A stretch of 64,000 nucleotides of DNA from Streptomyces sp. NBC_01476 (GCF_036227265.1 NZ_CP109446.1:7085001-7149000), one strand, 5' to 3'. Numbered from the stretch's first letter, positions 8,720-17,379 are shown. The notes: a model not told the origin generated them from the letters alone. Program-made: numbers and translations.

Positions 8720-9508
8720 ATGCGCATCGGCGTCATCACCGGCTCGGGAAACTACGACTGGCCCCACCTCCAGGAAGCCGCGGCCCGTCAGGTGGTCACC
8801 GATCACGGCGAGGTCACCGTCACCGAAGGCCGCCTGAAGGACGTACAGGTGGTGCAGTTGCCGCGGCACGGCGCGGGCCATCACCGACTGTCGCACCAGG
8901 TCGACCACAAGGCCAACCTCGCGGCGCTGCTGGCCTGCGAAGTCCGGGCCGTGGTGTCGCTGACCGTCTGCGGCGCCGTCACCGCCTCTGTGCGGCCCGG
9001 CTCGCTGGTGGTCTTCGACGACCTGTACTTCCCCGCCAACCGGCTGCCCGACGGCGCACCGTGCACCTGGTACGACACCCCCGGCGCGGCCGGCCGCGGC
9101 CACTGGATCTTCGACCGCCCCTTCAGCGAGCCGCTGCGCCAGGCCCTGCTCGACGCCGCCACCCGTACCGGCGTCCCGGTCGTGTCCGGCGGGGTGTACG
9201 GACACGTGGACGGACCGCGCTTCAACTCCAGGGCCGAGATCGCGGCCCTGGCCGCGGCGGGCGTCACCGCCGTCAGCCAGACCGCGGGCCCGGAGGTGGT
9301 GCTGGCAGGGGAGGCGGAACTGCCGCTGGCCCTGGTCGGCTACGTCACGGACCACGCGAACGGTGTCGCGCCCGAGCCCGAGCCGGTCGAGGCGCTGCTG
9401 GCCCGGATGGCGGCGAGCAAGGAGATCTTCGCCGACCTCGTCACGCACGCCCTGCCGGGCCTGGACGAGGTGACGGCCGCAGGCTTCGTCCACCGGTTCG
9501 CTTCATGA
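8720..9508 (+). CDS. MTA/purine nucleoside phosphorylase-like enzyme
   Basis: A 262-residue protein of the S-methyl-5'-thioadenosine phosphorylase (PNP/MTAP II) family. It has the N-terminal IGVITGSGNYDW, a phosphate-site region PRHGAGHHRLSH, the hallmark VDGPRFNSRAEI near residue 170, and SQTAGPEVVLAGEAELPLAL followed by GYVTDHANGV. The family splits the glycosidic bond of 5'-deoxy-5'-substituted adenosines with phosphate, giving adenine and a ribose-1-phosphate. Inside a radical SAM operon the likely substrate is a 5'-modified or free 5'-deoxyadenosine (inference). Ribosome site AAGGAG lies just before the ATG. The stop overlaps the next start in an ATGA, implying translational coupling. 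Confidence 0.85.
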   Translation: MRIGVITGSGNYDWPHLQEAAARQVVTDHGEVTVTEGRLKDVQVVQLPRHGAGHHRLSHQVDHKANLAALLACEVRAVVSLTVCGAVTASVRPGSLVVFDDLYFPANRLPDGAPCTWYDTPGAAGRGHWIFDRPFSEPLRQALLDAATRTGVPVVSGGVYGHVDGPRFNSRAEIAALAAAGVTAVSQTAGPEVVLAGEAELPLALVGYVTDHANGVAPEPEPVEALLARMAASKEIFADLVTHALPGLDEVTAAGFVHRFAS

Positions 9509-9843
9509 CCGCAGGAGTCCCTTCCGTCCCGCTGGGTCAGCGCGGCACGCACCTCGGGCAGCGGACGGTGGCCGCCACCCGTACGGTGCTCGCCGCCGGC
9601 GCGGGACCTGTGCGGGTCATCGCAACCGGCGCGCCCACCCTGACCGCCGCCCGCACCGTACCGGAGCCGCACGACGTGGTGCAGGCCCGCGAAAGGGGAC
9701 TGTCCGTCGAACCCCTGCGGAAACCAGGGGACTTGGACACAGCGATGGACGCAGCCGCGTTCCTTGCCGAACCAGGAGAACCAGGACCACCGCCGGCGAC
9801 CGCCGCCGCGCCGCGGGCGAACGGGCAGCGGGGGTACGTATGA
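9505..9843 (+). CDS. short coupled ORF, possibly truncated DUF2064-like protein
   Basis: A 112-residue frame locked between its neighbours by ATGA overlaps at both ends, which argues that it is translated. The N-terminal part reads LGQRTVAATRTVLAAGAGPV and RVIATGAPTL. Then comes GLSVEPLRKPGDLDTAMDAA, which resembles the C-terminal end of nucleotidyl/glycosyltransferase-like DUF2064 proteins (the usual partner of TIGR04283 enzymes). The last 30 residues are Pro/Ala rich. The catalytic core of DUF2064 is missing, so this may be a decayed partner or a new small subunit. Weak family call. Confidence 0.5.
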   Translation: MTAGVPSVPLGQRGTHLGQRTVAATRTVLAAGAGPVRVIATGAPTLTAARTVPEPHDVVQARERGLSVEPLRKPGDLDTAMDAAAFLAEPGEPGPPPATAAAPRANGQRGYV

Positions 9844-10574
9844 GCCGGGTGTCGATCGTCGTTCCCGTACTGAACGAGGAGTCGACCGTCGAAGACACGC
9901 TGCGGCGGCTGCGCGACGACTTCCCGGACTGCGAGGTGATCGTCGTCGACGGGGGTTCCGCCGACGCCACCGTCACGCTGGCCCGGCGGTACGCGACCGT
10001 GCTGCGCACACTCCCCGGCCGGGCCCGGCAGATGAACGAAGGCGCCCGGCGTGCCACCGGCGATGTCCTGTGGTTCGTCCACGCCGACACCGTCGTCGCC
10101 CCGGCGGCCCTGGCCCAGATCAGGGACTGCCTCGCCGATCCCCGCGTCGTGGGCGGCGGCCTGACGATCCGTTTCGACCGGCGCACCCCGGCCCTGACCT
10201 ATCTGGCATGGACCTCCAACGCCCGCGCCCGGCGCCTGCACCACATCTTCGGGGACCAGGCCATGTTCATCCGCCGCGGCGTCTTCGACGAACTCGGCGG
10301 CTTCCCCGACATCGCGCTGATGGAGGACCTGGAGATGTCCCGCAGACTCCACCGCCGCGGCGACCTGCGCCTGCTGCCCGCGACCTCCACGGCCTCCGCG
10401 CGCCGCCTGGTCGCGCACGGAACCTGGCGCATGATTGTCTTCATGCAGTACTTGAAACTGCTCTACTTCGCAGGCGTCGACCCCGAACGCATCCGCGCCC
10501 GCTACGCCGCAGGACCCCGGCTGTGGCAGCGGCCGGGCAAGCATCCCGGCGCCCAGCGGGATGCGCACAGGTGA
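9840..10574 (+). CDS. GT2 glycosyltransferase, TIGR04283 (arsenosugar/selenodomain-associated) type
   Basis: A 244-residue family 2 glycosyltransferase. It opens with SIVVPVLNEESTVEDTLRRL, then VIVVDGGSADATV, GRARQMNEGARRATGDVLWF, the DxD-like VHADT, and GDQAMFIRRGVFDELGGFPD followed by LMEDLEMSRRL. This run of motifs is the signature of TIGR04283, annotated elsewhere as arsenosugar biosynthesis or rSAM/selenodomain-associated transferase. It would transfer a sugar from a nucleotide-sugar donor in the cytoplasm. Both ends overlap neighbouring genes (ATGA before, GTGA after), so it is firmly part of the operon. The acceptor is inferred to be the ribosyl product of the two upstream enzymes. Confidence 0.85.
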   Translation: MSRVSIVVPVLNEESTVEDTLRRLRDDFPDCEVIVVDGGSADATVTLARRYATVLRTLPGRARQMNEGARRATGDVLWFVHADTVVAPAALAQIRDCLADPRVVGGGLTIRFDRRTPALTYLAWTSNARARRLHHIFGDQAMFIRRGVFDELGGFPDIALMEDLEMSRRLHRRGDLRLLPATSTASARRLVAHGTWRMIVFMQYLKLLYFAGVDPERIRARYAAGPRLWQRPGKHPGAQRDAHR

Positions 10575-12046
10575 CGACCGACGACCCCCGCTCCCCGGGC
10601 CGCAGAGGCGCCGACCTCGCCGCCCGGCTGGACACACTCCGCTGGAACGGCCTTCACACCACGATCCTGCTGGCCCTCGGCGCCGGCTGGCTCTTCGACT
10701 CCTTCGAAGTTCAACTGTTCGGCAGCGCCGTCGGACCCATGGGCGCGCACTTCGGCGCCTCGGTCTTCGCCCAGGACGCCGTCCTCGCGGTCTGGCTCAC
10801 CGGCATCCTCATCGGCGCCCTGGCCGGCGGCTACCTCGCCGACCGGTACGGGCGGCGCCGCCTGTTCGTGCTCACACTGCTCTGGTACGCGGCTTTCACC
10901 GTCCTGACCGCGGGCAGTCCCGCGCTCGGCGTCGTCTACGTCCTGCGTTTCCTGGCCGCCCTCGGCGTCGGCGCCGAGTACGCCATCGTCAACGCGGCCA
11001 TCGCCGAGCTGATGCCCGCCCGCGTCCGCGGCAAGGCCGGCGCCGTCGTGATGAACTTCTGGGCGGCCGGGGCCGTGCTGGCCGGGCTGCTCGCCTACCT
11101 TCTGCTGAACACCTTGGCCCTGAACGACGACGTCTCCTGGCGCTACCTGTTCGCCGGCGGCGGCCTGCTCGCCCTGGTCGTACTGTTCTTCCGCCGCCGC
11201 ATCCCCGAATCGCCGCGCTGGCTCGCCTCTCAGGCACGCTACGCGGAAGCAGAGGCGATCGTCGCCCGCATGGAGGCCCACTCAGGACGGGCACCCGGGA
11301 CAGCGAACGCGGCGCAGGTTCCCACGGCAGGCGCCGCACCCGGCACGGCGAACGCGGCGCAGGCTCCCACGGCGGGCACCGCACCCGGCACGGCCCTGAG
11401 CCCGCGGCAGGCACTCGGTGAACTCACCCGCCACCACCGCGGTCGGCTCGCGCTCGGCGCGGTGCTGGACCTGTCCGAGGCGTTCGGCTACTACGGCATC
11501 TTCGCCCTGCTGTCGGTGGTCGTCCTGAAGCAGGTGGCGATCGGGCACGCCCAGGTGCCGTTCTTCTTCATCGTCGGCAACATCGGGGCACTCGCCGGAG
11601 GTCTGGCGATGTCGCTCGTCCTCGACCGGCTCGGACGCCACCGGACGGTGGCCGTCTCCTACACCCTCGCCGCCGCCGGCGTCGGGCTGCTGGCCTGGGC
11701 CACCACGACCGGCAGCGCCTGGTGGGTGACGCTCGCCTTCATCGTCGCCAGCGGCTTCGCCACGGCCGCCTGGACCTCGGCGTACCCGACCTTCACCGAA
11801 CTGTTCCCCACCCATCTGCGTGCCGCCGGAGTGGGTTTCTGCGTGGCTGCCGGACGGATCGGCGCCATTGTGGGCACGCTGTCCCTGCCCGATCTGGCCA
11901 CCCGCATCGGCGCCACCGCCTCCTACTCGCTGGTCGTCGCCTGCTGGCTGGCAGGGGTCGCCGCCATCGTCATATTCAGGCTGCGCGGCGGCATCGACGC
12001 CGCGACCCGGCCCCTGGAGGCGGCCACCGTCCCCAACCCCGCCTGA
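10571..12046 (+). CDS. MFS transporter (sugar porter-like)
   Basis: A 491-residue, 12-helix major facilitator. It has the loop 2-3 signature GGYLADRYGRRRLF near residue 95, a PESPRWLA motif after helix 6, and the related LDRLGRHRTV in the second half. The central cytoplasmic loop carries a 45-bp in-frame duplication (APGTANAAQ...). The GTG start at 10571 overlaps the preceding stop (GTGA). It stands between the glycosyltransferase and the last gene, so export of the pathway product or uptake of its precursor is a fair inference; direction cannot be read from sequence. Confidence 0.85.
   Translation: MTTDDPRSPGRRGADLAARLDTLRWNGLHTTILLALGAGWLFDSFEVQLFGSAVGPMGAHFGASVFAQDAVLAVWLTGILIGALAGGYLADRYGRRRLFVLTLLWYAAFTVLTAGSPALGVVYVLRFLAALGVGAEYAIVNAAIAELMPARVRGKAGAVVMNFWAAGAVLAGLLAYLLLNTLALNDDVSWRYLFAGGGLLALVVLFFRRRIPESPRWLASQARYAEAEAIVARMEAHSGRAPGTANAAQVPTAGAAPGTANAAQAPTAGTAPGTALSPRQALGELTRHHRGRLALGAVLDLSEAFGYYGIFALLSVVVLKQVAIGHAQVPFFFIVGNIGALAGGLAMSLVLDRLGRHRTVAVSYTLAAAGVGLLAWATTTGSAWWVTLAFIVASGFATAAWTSAYPTFTELFPTHLRAAGVGFCVAAGRIGAIVGTLSLPDLATRIGATASYSLVVACWLAGVAAIVIFRLRGGIDAATRPLEAATVPNPA
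11291..11395 (+). repeat. 45-bp in-frame tandem repeat inside the MFS gene
   Basis: Two consecutive 45-bp units (11291-11335, 11336-11380) and a partial third (to 11395) encode near-identical Ala/Pro/Thr-rich peptides (APGTANAAQ[V/A]PTAG). The repeat keeps the frame and falls in the central cytoplasmic loop, where length change is tolerated. Confidence 0.85.
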
Positions 12047-12084
12047 ACCACCCCCTGCCCCGGAGCACACGGAGACCCCAGCAC

Positions 12085-13761
12085 ATGCGCATCGCGGTAT
12101 GCGGAGGCCCCTACGCCAACCCCTACGCCCTCCAGGCATTCGCCGACGACGCCCGCGCCCGCGGCGCCCGCCGGCTGTTCTGCCTCGGCGACCTCGGCGG
12201 CTTCGGCGCAGACATCAACGCCCTGTGGCCCATCCTGACCGCGAACGGCGTCGAATGCGTCGCGGGCAACTACGACGTGGCCATCGCCCGTGGCGACACC
12301 GACTGCGGGTGCGGCTACCGCGACCCGGCCGACAACGAGTACGCCCAGATCATCTACGACCACACCCTGGCCGCCGCCAACCGCGACTTCGCCGCCTGGA
12401 TGGGCGAACTGCCCACCCAGCGCCGCGAGACCATCGCGGGCTGCGACGTGCACATGGTGCACGGCTCACCCCTGGCCCTCAACGACTTCTGGTGGGCATC
12501 CCTGCCCGAGGAAGAGCACCGCCTGCGCGCCGAAGCCTCCGGCGCCGACGTCGTACTGTGCACCCACAGCGGACTGCCCTGGCAGCGCCGCACCGGCCGA
12601 ACCCTCACCGTCAACGTCGGTGTCCTCGGCAAGCCCGCCAACGACGGCCGCCGCGAGGTCTGGTACGCGCTCCTCGACCTGGTCGACGGCCGGGCGAGCG
12701 CCGAACTCATCCCGCTGGCCTACGACTGGCGGGCCCAAGCCGCCTCGATGCGCGCCGCCGGACTGCCCGAGATCTTCGCCGAGACCATCGAGACCGGCTG
12801 GTGGACCACCTGCCTGGAGATCCTGCCGCCCCGCGAGCGCGCCCGGGGCCGCTACCACCTCTACCGCTCCACCCTCCCCACGGCCTTCACGCCCGCCGGC
12901 GACGGCTGGGGACCCGCCCCGGCCGGGACCCTGGCAGGGGAACGGCCGGTCGTGCCCCTGTTCGGCACGCCCTACTTCCCGTCCCGACTGTGGCTCTACA
13001 CCAACTTCCACTGCAATCTGGCCTGCGACTACTGCGCCGTCGCCTCCTCGCCCAGGGCCGCCGCGCGCACCCTGCCCGCTGCCACCCTGCGCGCTCTGGT
13101 CGACGAGGCGGTGGACGCCGGTTTCACCGAGCTGTACGTCACCGGCGGTGAACCCTTCCTCCACCCGGACATCATCGACCTGCTCGACCACGCCGTCGCC
13201 CGCCTGCCCACCGTCGTCATGACCAACGCCATGCTGCTGCGCGGTCACCGAGCCGACGGCCTCGCCGGACTGGCGGGGCGCGAACTCACCGTCCAGACGT
13301 CCCTGGACGGCGCCACCGCCGCCACCCATGACCTGCACCGGGGCCCCGGCTCCTGGCAGCGCACCCTGGACGGCATCCGCCACCTGACCGACCTCGGCCT
13401 GCCACCACGCGTCGCCCTCACCGAAACCCCCGAGAACACCGCCGAGATCCCCGCCGTCGCCCGCCTCCTGACCGGACTCGGGCTGCCCGCCGGCCACTTC
13501 GCCGTACGCCCCCTGCTGCGCCGCGGCTTCTCCCGCACCGGCGTCGACATCGGCGCCGACTCCAGCATCCCCGAACTGACGGTCACCGCCGACGGCCTGC
13601 ACTGGCACCCCGCCGGCGCCGACAAGGCCACCAGCCCCGACCTCCACCTCGCCCCCGCCGCGACCTCCTTGGAGGCCGGAAAGGAACTGATCACCGAACG
13701 GTTCTTCACCGCCCGCCTCACCGACGGCAGCCTGCCCCGCCCCGTCCACTGCGCCATCTGA
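12085..13761 (+). CDS. metallophosphoesterase-radical SAM fusion protein
   Basis: A 558-residue two-domain protein. Residues 1-240 are a YfcE-like calcineurin phosphoesterase: LFCLGDLGGFGA (GD motif), CVAGNYDVA (GN motif), VHMVHGSP and VVLCTHSGLPW. The usual N-terminal DxH metal motif is replaced by CGGPYAN, so one metal ligand set is altered. Residues 300-558 are a radical SAM domain with CNLACDYCAVAS (CxxxCxxC), VTGGEPFLHPD and QTSLDGATAATHD, as in SPASM-like enzymes, though no full SPASM cluster is visible. Start ATG at 12085, 38 bases after the MFS gene. It closes the operon. Joining phosphate-ester cleavage to radical chemistry suggests consecutive steps on one sugar-phosphate-like substrate (inference). 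Confidence 0.8.
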   Translation: MRIAVCGGPYANPYALQAFADDARARGARRLFCLGDLGGFGADINALWPILTANGVECVAGNYDVAIARGDTDCGCGYRDPADNEYAQIIYDHTLAAANRDFAAWMGELPTQRRETIAGCDVHMVHGSPLALNDFWWASLPEEEHRLRAEASGADVVLCTHSGLPWQRRTGRTLTVNVGVLGKPANDGRREVWYALLDLVDGRASAELIPLAYDWRAQAASMRAAGLPEIFAETIETGWWTTCLEILPPRERARGRYHLYRSTLPTAFTPAGDGWGPAPAGTLAGERPVVPLFGTPYFPSRLWLYTNFHCNLACDYCAVASSPRAAARTLPAATLRALVDEAVDAGFTELYVTGGEPFLHPDIIDLLDHAVARLPTVVMTNAMLLRGHRADGLAGLAGRELTVQTSLDGATAATHDLHRGPGSWQRTLDGIRHLTDLGLPPRVALTETPENTAEIPAVARLLTGLGLPAGHFAVRPLLRRGFSRTGVDIGADSSIPELTVTADGLHWHPAGADKATSPDLHLAPAATSLEAGKELITERFFTARLTDGSLPRPVHCAI

Positions 13762-13894
13762 CCACCGTCACCCCGGAGTTCCGGATGCCACCGCACGTCG
13801 CGGATCCGCGCCGGCATCACCTGGCGGCGTGAACGCGGTGTACTCGCCGGGGAGCCGATGGCCGGTTCCCGGGTGCCGGGCGCTTCGACGGCGG

Positions 13895-14932
13895 TCAGGG
13901 CCGGACGAGGACCTTGAGGCTCTTGCGGTCGGCCATCTGCTGGTAGCCGGCGGGGACGCCGGGGAGGTCTGTGCTGACGTCGAAGACCTTCCCGGGCTGG
14001 ATCCTTCCGTCGAGGATGTCGGGCATGAGTTCGCTGATGTAGGCGCGGGTGGGGGCGGCTCCGCCGGCGAGGCGGATGTTGCCCACGAACAGACTGCCCA
14101 TGCCGATCGGGGCCTCCTCGTACTGCGGGACACCGACCCGGCTGATGGTGCCGCCCCGGCGTACGGCGCCGATGGCCTGGTCGTAGGCGGCGCGGCTGCC
14201 GACAGCCTCCACCACGACATGCGTCCCCTGTCCGCCGGTGAGCCGGCGCAGCAGTTCGACGCCTTCCTGGCCGCGCTCGGAGATCACGTCGGTGGCGCCG
14301 AATTCGCGGCCGAGGTCGGTACGTGCCTTGTGCCGGCCCATAAGGACGATCCGGTCCGCGCCGAGCCGCTTGGCGGACAGCACCGCCAGCAGGCCGACCG
14401 CCCCGTCCCCGACGACCGTGACGCTGGAGCCGGCGGTGACGCCACCGGCCACCGCGGCGTGGTAGCCGGTGCCGAACACGTCGGAGAGCGTGAGCAGGGA
14501 CGGCATCAGCGCCGAATCGGCCGCGACGGGCAGCTTCACCAGCGTGCCGTCGGCGAGGGGCACCCGGACCGCCTCGGCCTGGCCGCCCTCGAAAGGACCG
14601 TAGCCCCACATGCCACCGCGGACACAGGAGGTGTGGAGCCCCTCCCGGCAGAAGGTGCACGTGCCGTCGCTGATGCACCACGGGGCGACGACCAGGTCAC
14701 CCTTCTTCACCGTGGTGACCTCGGAGCCGGTGTCCTCCACGATGCCGATGAACTCGTGCCCCATCCGGGCCGGGCCGTCGTCCGCGGACCTGGTGCCGTA
14801 GGGCCACAGGTCGCTGCCGCAGATGCAGGAGGCCGTGATCCGGACCAGGGCGTCGGTGGGCTCCGCCAGGACGGAATCGGGGACGTCCTCGACCCGCACG
14901 TCGCCGGCGCCGTACAGCAGGGTTGCACGCAT
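13895..14932 (-). CDS. zinc-dependent alcohol dehydrogenase (MDR family)
   Basis: A 345-residue medium-chain dehydrogenase. The catalytic-zinc region is CICGSDLWPYG and MGHEFIGIVEDTG. The structural-zinc region is CISDGTCTFCREGLHTSC. The NAD(P)-binding motif is VTVVGDGAVGLLAVLSAKRLGA. The ATG at 14932 lies behind AAGGAG; a longer frame upstream has no family resemblance. It oxidises an alcohol or reduces an aldehyde with NAD(P). It diverges from an XRE/MmyB regulator whose start is 180 bases away and which probably controls it, a layout seen again twice near the right end of the window. Confidence 0.85.
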   Translation of the reverse strand: MRATLLYGAGDVRVEDVPDSVLAEPTDALVRITASCICGSDLWPYGTRSADDGPARMGHEFIGIVEDTGSEVTTVKKGDLVVAPWCISDGTCTFCREGLHTSCVRGGMWGYGPFEGGQAEAVRVPLADGTLVKLPVAADSALMPSLLTLSDVFGTGYHAAVAGGVTAGSSVTVVGDGAVGLLAVLSAKRLGADRIVLMGRHKARTDLGREFGATDVISERGQEGVELLRRLTGGQGTHVVVEAVGSRAAYDQAIGAVRRGGTISRVGVPQYEEAPIGMGSLFVGNIRLAGGAAPTRAYISELMPDILDGRIQPGKVFDVSTDLPGVPAGYQQMADRKSLKVLVRP

Positions 14933-15111
14933 GATGGGTTGCTCCTTGGAAGGGCGATTCCGGGTGGATCGGTACCCGGGGTCCGCGGCCCGGTCCGCTG
15001 CACGGGCCGCGATCCATACAAGAACCCTTCTCACCGGCGTGACAGGTCCGGCTTATAGGGGGGAGAAACACAACCTCTCTTCGCCGGGACGGCCCGCGTA
15101 CCGTGGTGGGC

Positions 15112-16044
15112 GTGACCAGCAACCCTCAGAACAGCCCCGCCGACCGGTCCGGGAATCGTGCCGATGTCCGTGACTTCCTGGTCAGCCGCCGTGCCCGTAT
15201 CACCCCGGAACAGGCTGGGCTGCCGGTGTCCGGCGTGCGACGCGTCCCCGGTCTGCGACGTGAGGAGGTCGCCGTCCTCGCGGGGGTCAGCACCGAGTGG
15301 TACGTGCGTCTGGAGAAGGGCCACATCACCGGGGTGTCCGAGGATGTCCTCGAAGCCGTCGCCCGGACACTGCAACTCGACGACGAGGAGCGGATCTACC
15401 TGTTCGACCTGGCCCGCGCGTCCCGGCCCGCCGACCGCACCCGCGCCGAGGAGCCGACGCCGCAACTGCCGCCGAACATCCAGTGGATGCTGGAGAGCAT
15501 GACGCTGTCCGCCGCGATGGTGGCCAACAAGCGCCACGACATTCTGGCGGTCAACCCGCTGGGACGGGCCCTGCACGCACCGGTCTTCGAGAGCAGCACC
15601 ACCCGTGAGCGGGGGCACGCGAATCTGGCGCGGTACCACTTCCTCGACCCCGGAGCGCGGGACTTCTACGGTGACTGGAACGTCACCGCGGACGTCCTGG
15701 TGGCGTTGTTGCGCGCCGAAGCCGGCCGCAACCCGCACGAGAGGGCGATGCAGGATCTTGTCGGTGAACTGACCACCCTCAGCCCCGAGTTCCGTACCCG
15801 ATGGGCCACGTACAACATCCTCATCCACAAACGCGGCGAGAAGATCTTCCGGCACCCCGACGTCGGCCGGCTCTGCCTGGCTTACCACGCGATGGAGCTG
15901 TCCGTCTCCGTCCAGACGGTGGTGCACGTCTGCGTGTGCACCGCCGCGCCCGGCTCCGCCGAGGAACAGAAATTCAAGCTCCTCGCCAGCTGGGCCGCCC
16001 CGGCGCCGCACCAGACCAAGGACCCCGGCTCCCTCCGCTCCTAG
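15112..16044 (+). CDS. XRE-family regulator with MmyB-like ligand domain
   Basis: A 310-residue protein. The N-terminal helix-turn-helix (about 15-80) contains DFLVSRRARITPEQAGLP, VPGLRREEVAVLAGVSTEWY and LEKGHITGVSEDVLEA. The C-terminal MmyB domain includes LAVNPLGRALHAPVF and VGELTTLSPEFRTRWATYN. Starts at GTG 15103, 15106 or 15112 are possible; I use 15112 because the following VTSNPQ fits best, with low certainty. Such proteins usually repress an adjacent dehydrogenase gene and respond to small ligands. The divergent zinc alcohol dehydrogenase is the obvious target. Confidence 0.8.
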   Translation: MTSNPQNSPADRSGNRADVRDFLVSRRARITPEQAGLPVSGVRRVPGLRREEVAVLAGVSTEWYVRLEKGHITGVSEDVLEAVARTLQLDDEERIYLFDLARASRPADRTRAEEPTPQLPPNIQWMLESMTLSAAMVANKRHDILAVNPLGRALHAPVFESSTTRERGHANLARYHFLDPGARDFYGDWNVTADVLVALLRAEAGRNPHERAMQDLVGELTTLSPEFRTRWATYNILIHKRGEKIFRHPDVGRLCLAYHAMELSVSVQTVVHVCVCTAAPGSAEEQKFKLLASWAAPAPHQTKDPGSLRS

Positions 16045-16060
16045 CTGGCAGTTTCCGGTC

Positions 16061-16384
16061 CTACGCGCCGACGAAAGGGCAGCCATGGGCGACAGTGCCC
16101 CGAGCTGCCGGTTCGACCGGCGCGAGGTTGAGCACCACGTCGACCGGCCGGCTCACCGCCGCGACGGCATCGGCGGTCGTGTGGTCGATGACCTCGTCCG
16201 CACCCGCGGCCGTGACGCGCCGGCCGCCGCGCGGACCGGCCGTGGCGATCACGAAGGCGCCGGCCTGCTTGGCCGGCTGCACGGCGCAGCCGCCGCCCGC
16301 GCCGCCCGCGCCGTTGATCAGCACGCGCTGGCCCACGGTCGGCTCGGCGTGCTCGAACAGTGCCTGCCACGCGGTCAGGCCCAC
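16061..16384 (-). pseudogene. quinone oxidoreductase/MDR fragment
   Basis: The 107-residue frame begins in the middle of an MDR enzyme: MGLTAWQALFEHAEPTVGQR, then the NADPH-binding VLINGAGGAGGGCAVQPAKQ, and GADEVIDHTTAD. The N-terminal catalytic domain and the C-terminal third are absent. The upstream sequence to 16506 does not restore it. It is a truncated relic between the XRE gene and the AraC gene. Confidence 0.7.
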
Positions 16385-16506
16385 CAGTCTGGCATTTCAC
16401 CGACAGCAGCCACTTCATCGGCGCTTTCAAGAAGCAACACCGGGCGACACCAGCGCCATTCGCACGCCGCCCGACGTGACGGCCCGGCGTTCCCACCGCG
16501 ACCGGT

Positions 16507-17379
16507 CTACCGCAGGTGGGGCAGGTAGGTGCCCGGAGTCTGGCCGGTGACCCGGCGGAACGCGGCGATGAACGCGCTGGGTTTGCGGTAGCCGACCGCT
16601 CGGGCGGTGGCGTTGACCGATACGCCGCCGGCCAGCATCGGGATGGCGGCGCGGATACGGACGTGGGCGCGCCAGGTGGCGAAGTTGAGCCCGGTCTCGG
16701 CGCGGAACAGCCGAGACAGGGTGCGCACACCGGCATGGACGTGATCGGCCCAGGCCGCGAGATCGCGCTGGTCGTCCGGGTGGGCGATGAGCTGTTCTGC
16801 GATCGCGCGGGCTCGGGAGTCGGCGGGCATCGCGACGTGGATGTGGTGCGCGGGCAGCGGGGTGAGCAACTCGAACATGAGCGCTTCGGCGGCCGGACGG
16901 CTGTGGTCGTCGGGAGCGATGCGATGCAAGTGGGTGATGATCTCGCCCAGCAGTGACCCGACGGTGAAGCAGGTGGGCCCGGTCCAGGTGATGGGGCAGC
17001 GGTCGGCGGCGAAGGTGATGGTCAGCATTTCGCCCGCGTGCAGCACGGCGCCGGCGTGCTCGATGCCGCCGGGCACCCAGAGCCCGTAGCCGGGCGGGAT
17101 CAGCCAGTCACGACGGGCGACGGTACCCATCAGCGTCGCGGTCGAACTCCACGTGAGCATCGGTTCGGGGTGCGCGTGCAGATGCAGCAGTTCGTGGTCC
17201 TGGGCGGTGTCGCGGTCAATGCACAGGATGGGCGAGGCGGCCGGGCCCGCCGTCGCCGAAGTCGCTTCCACGCGTGCCGAGTCCGTGCTGTCCGCTGTCC
17301 GGGACTGCTCCGGCGAATCGCTCGCGGTCCACCCCGCCAGGTTGGCCGGTTTGGGGTATCGATTGGCCTCTGCGTGCAC
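16507..17379 (-). CDS. AraC-family transcriptional regulator
   Basis: About 290 residues. The N-terminal half is a cupin-like sensor domain (HELLHLHAHPEPMLTWSSTA, IPPGYGLWVPGGIEHAG). The C-terminal half has the two AraC helix-turn-helices, with VHAGVRTLSRLFRAETGLNF and then NATARAVGYRKPSAFIAAFR ending in the usual GxxP-like QTPGTYLP. Start is uncertain: GTG 17379 is taken because residues further upstream look non-conserved. It diverges from an efflux-type MFS gene, the expected target. Confidence 0.8.
   Translation of the reverse strand: MHAEANRYPKPANLAGWTASDSPEQSRTADSTDSARVEATSATAGPAASPILCIDRDTAQDHELLHLHAHPEPMLTWSSTATLMGTVARRDWLIPPGYGLWVPGGIEHAGAVLHAGEMLTITFAADRCPITWTGPTCFTVGSLLGEIITHLHRIAPDDHSRPAAEALMFELLTPLPAHHIHVAMPADSRARAIAEQLIAHPDDQRDLAAWADHVHAGVRTLSRLFRAETGLNFATWRAHVRIRAAIPMLAGGVSVNATARAVGYRKPSAFIAAFRRVTGQTPGTYLPHLR

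Noticed and set aside
7217..9493. Leftward 758-codon open frame opposite the radical SAM and phosphorylase genes
   Set aside because: Shadow frame spanning two well-supported genes, with no start context and no protein resemblance.
8720..9508. Phosphorylase as the ordinary MTA-salvage enzyme
   Set aside because: Not excluded chemically, but tight coupling to radical SAM and glycosyltransferase genes makes a pathway role likelier.
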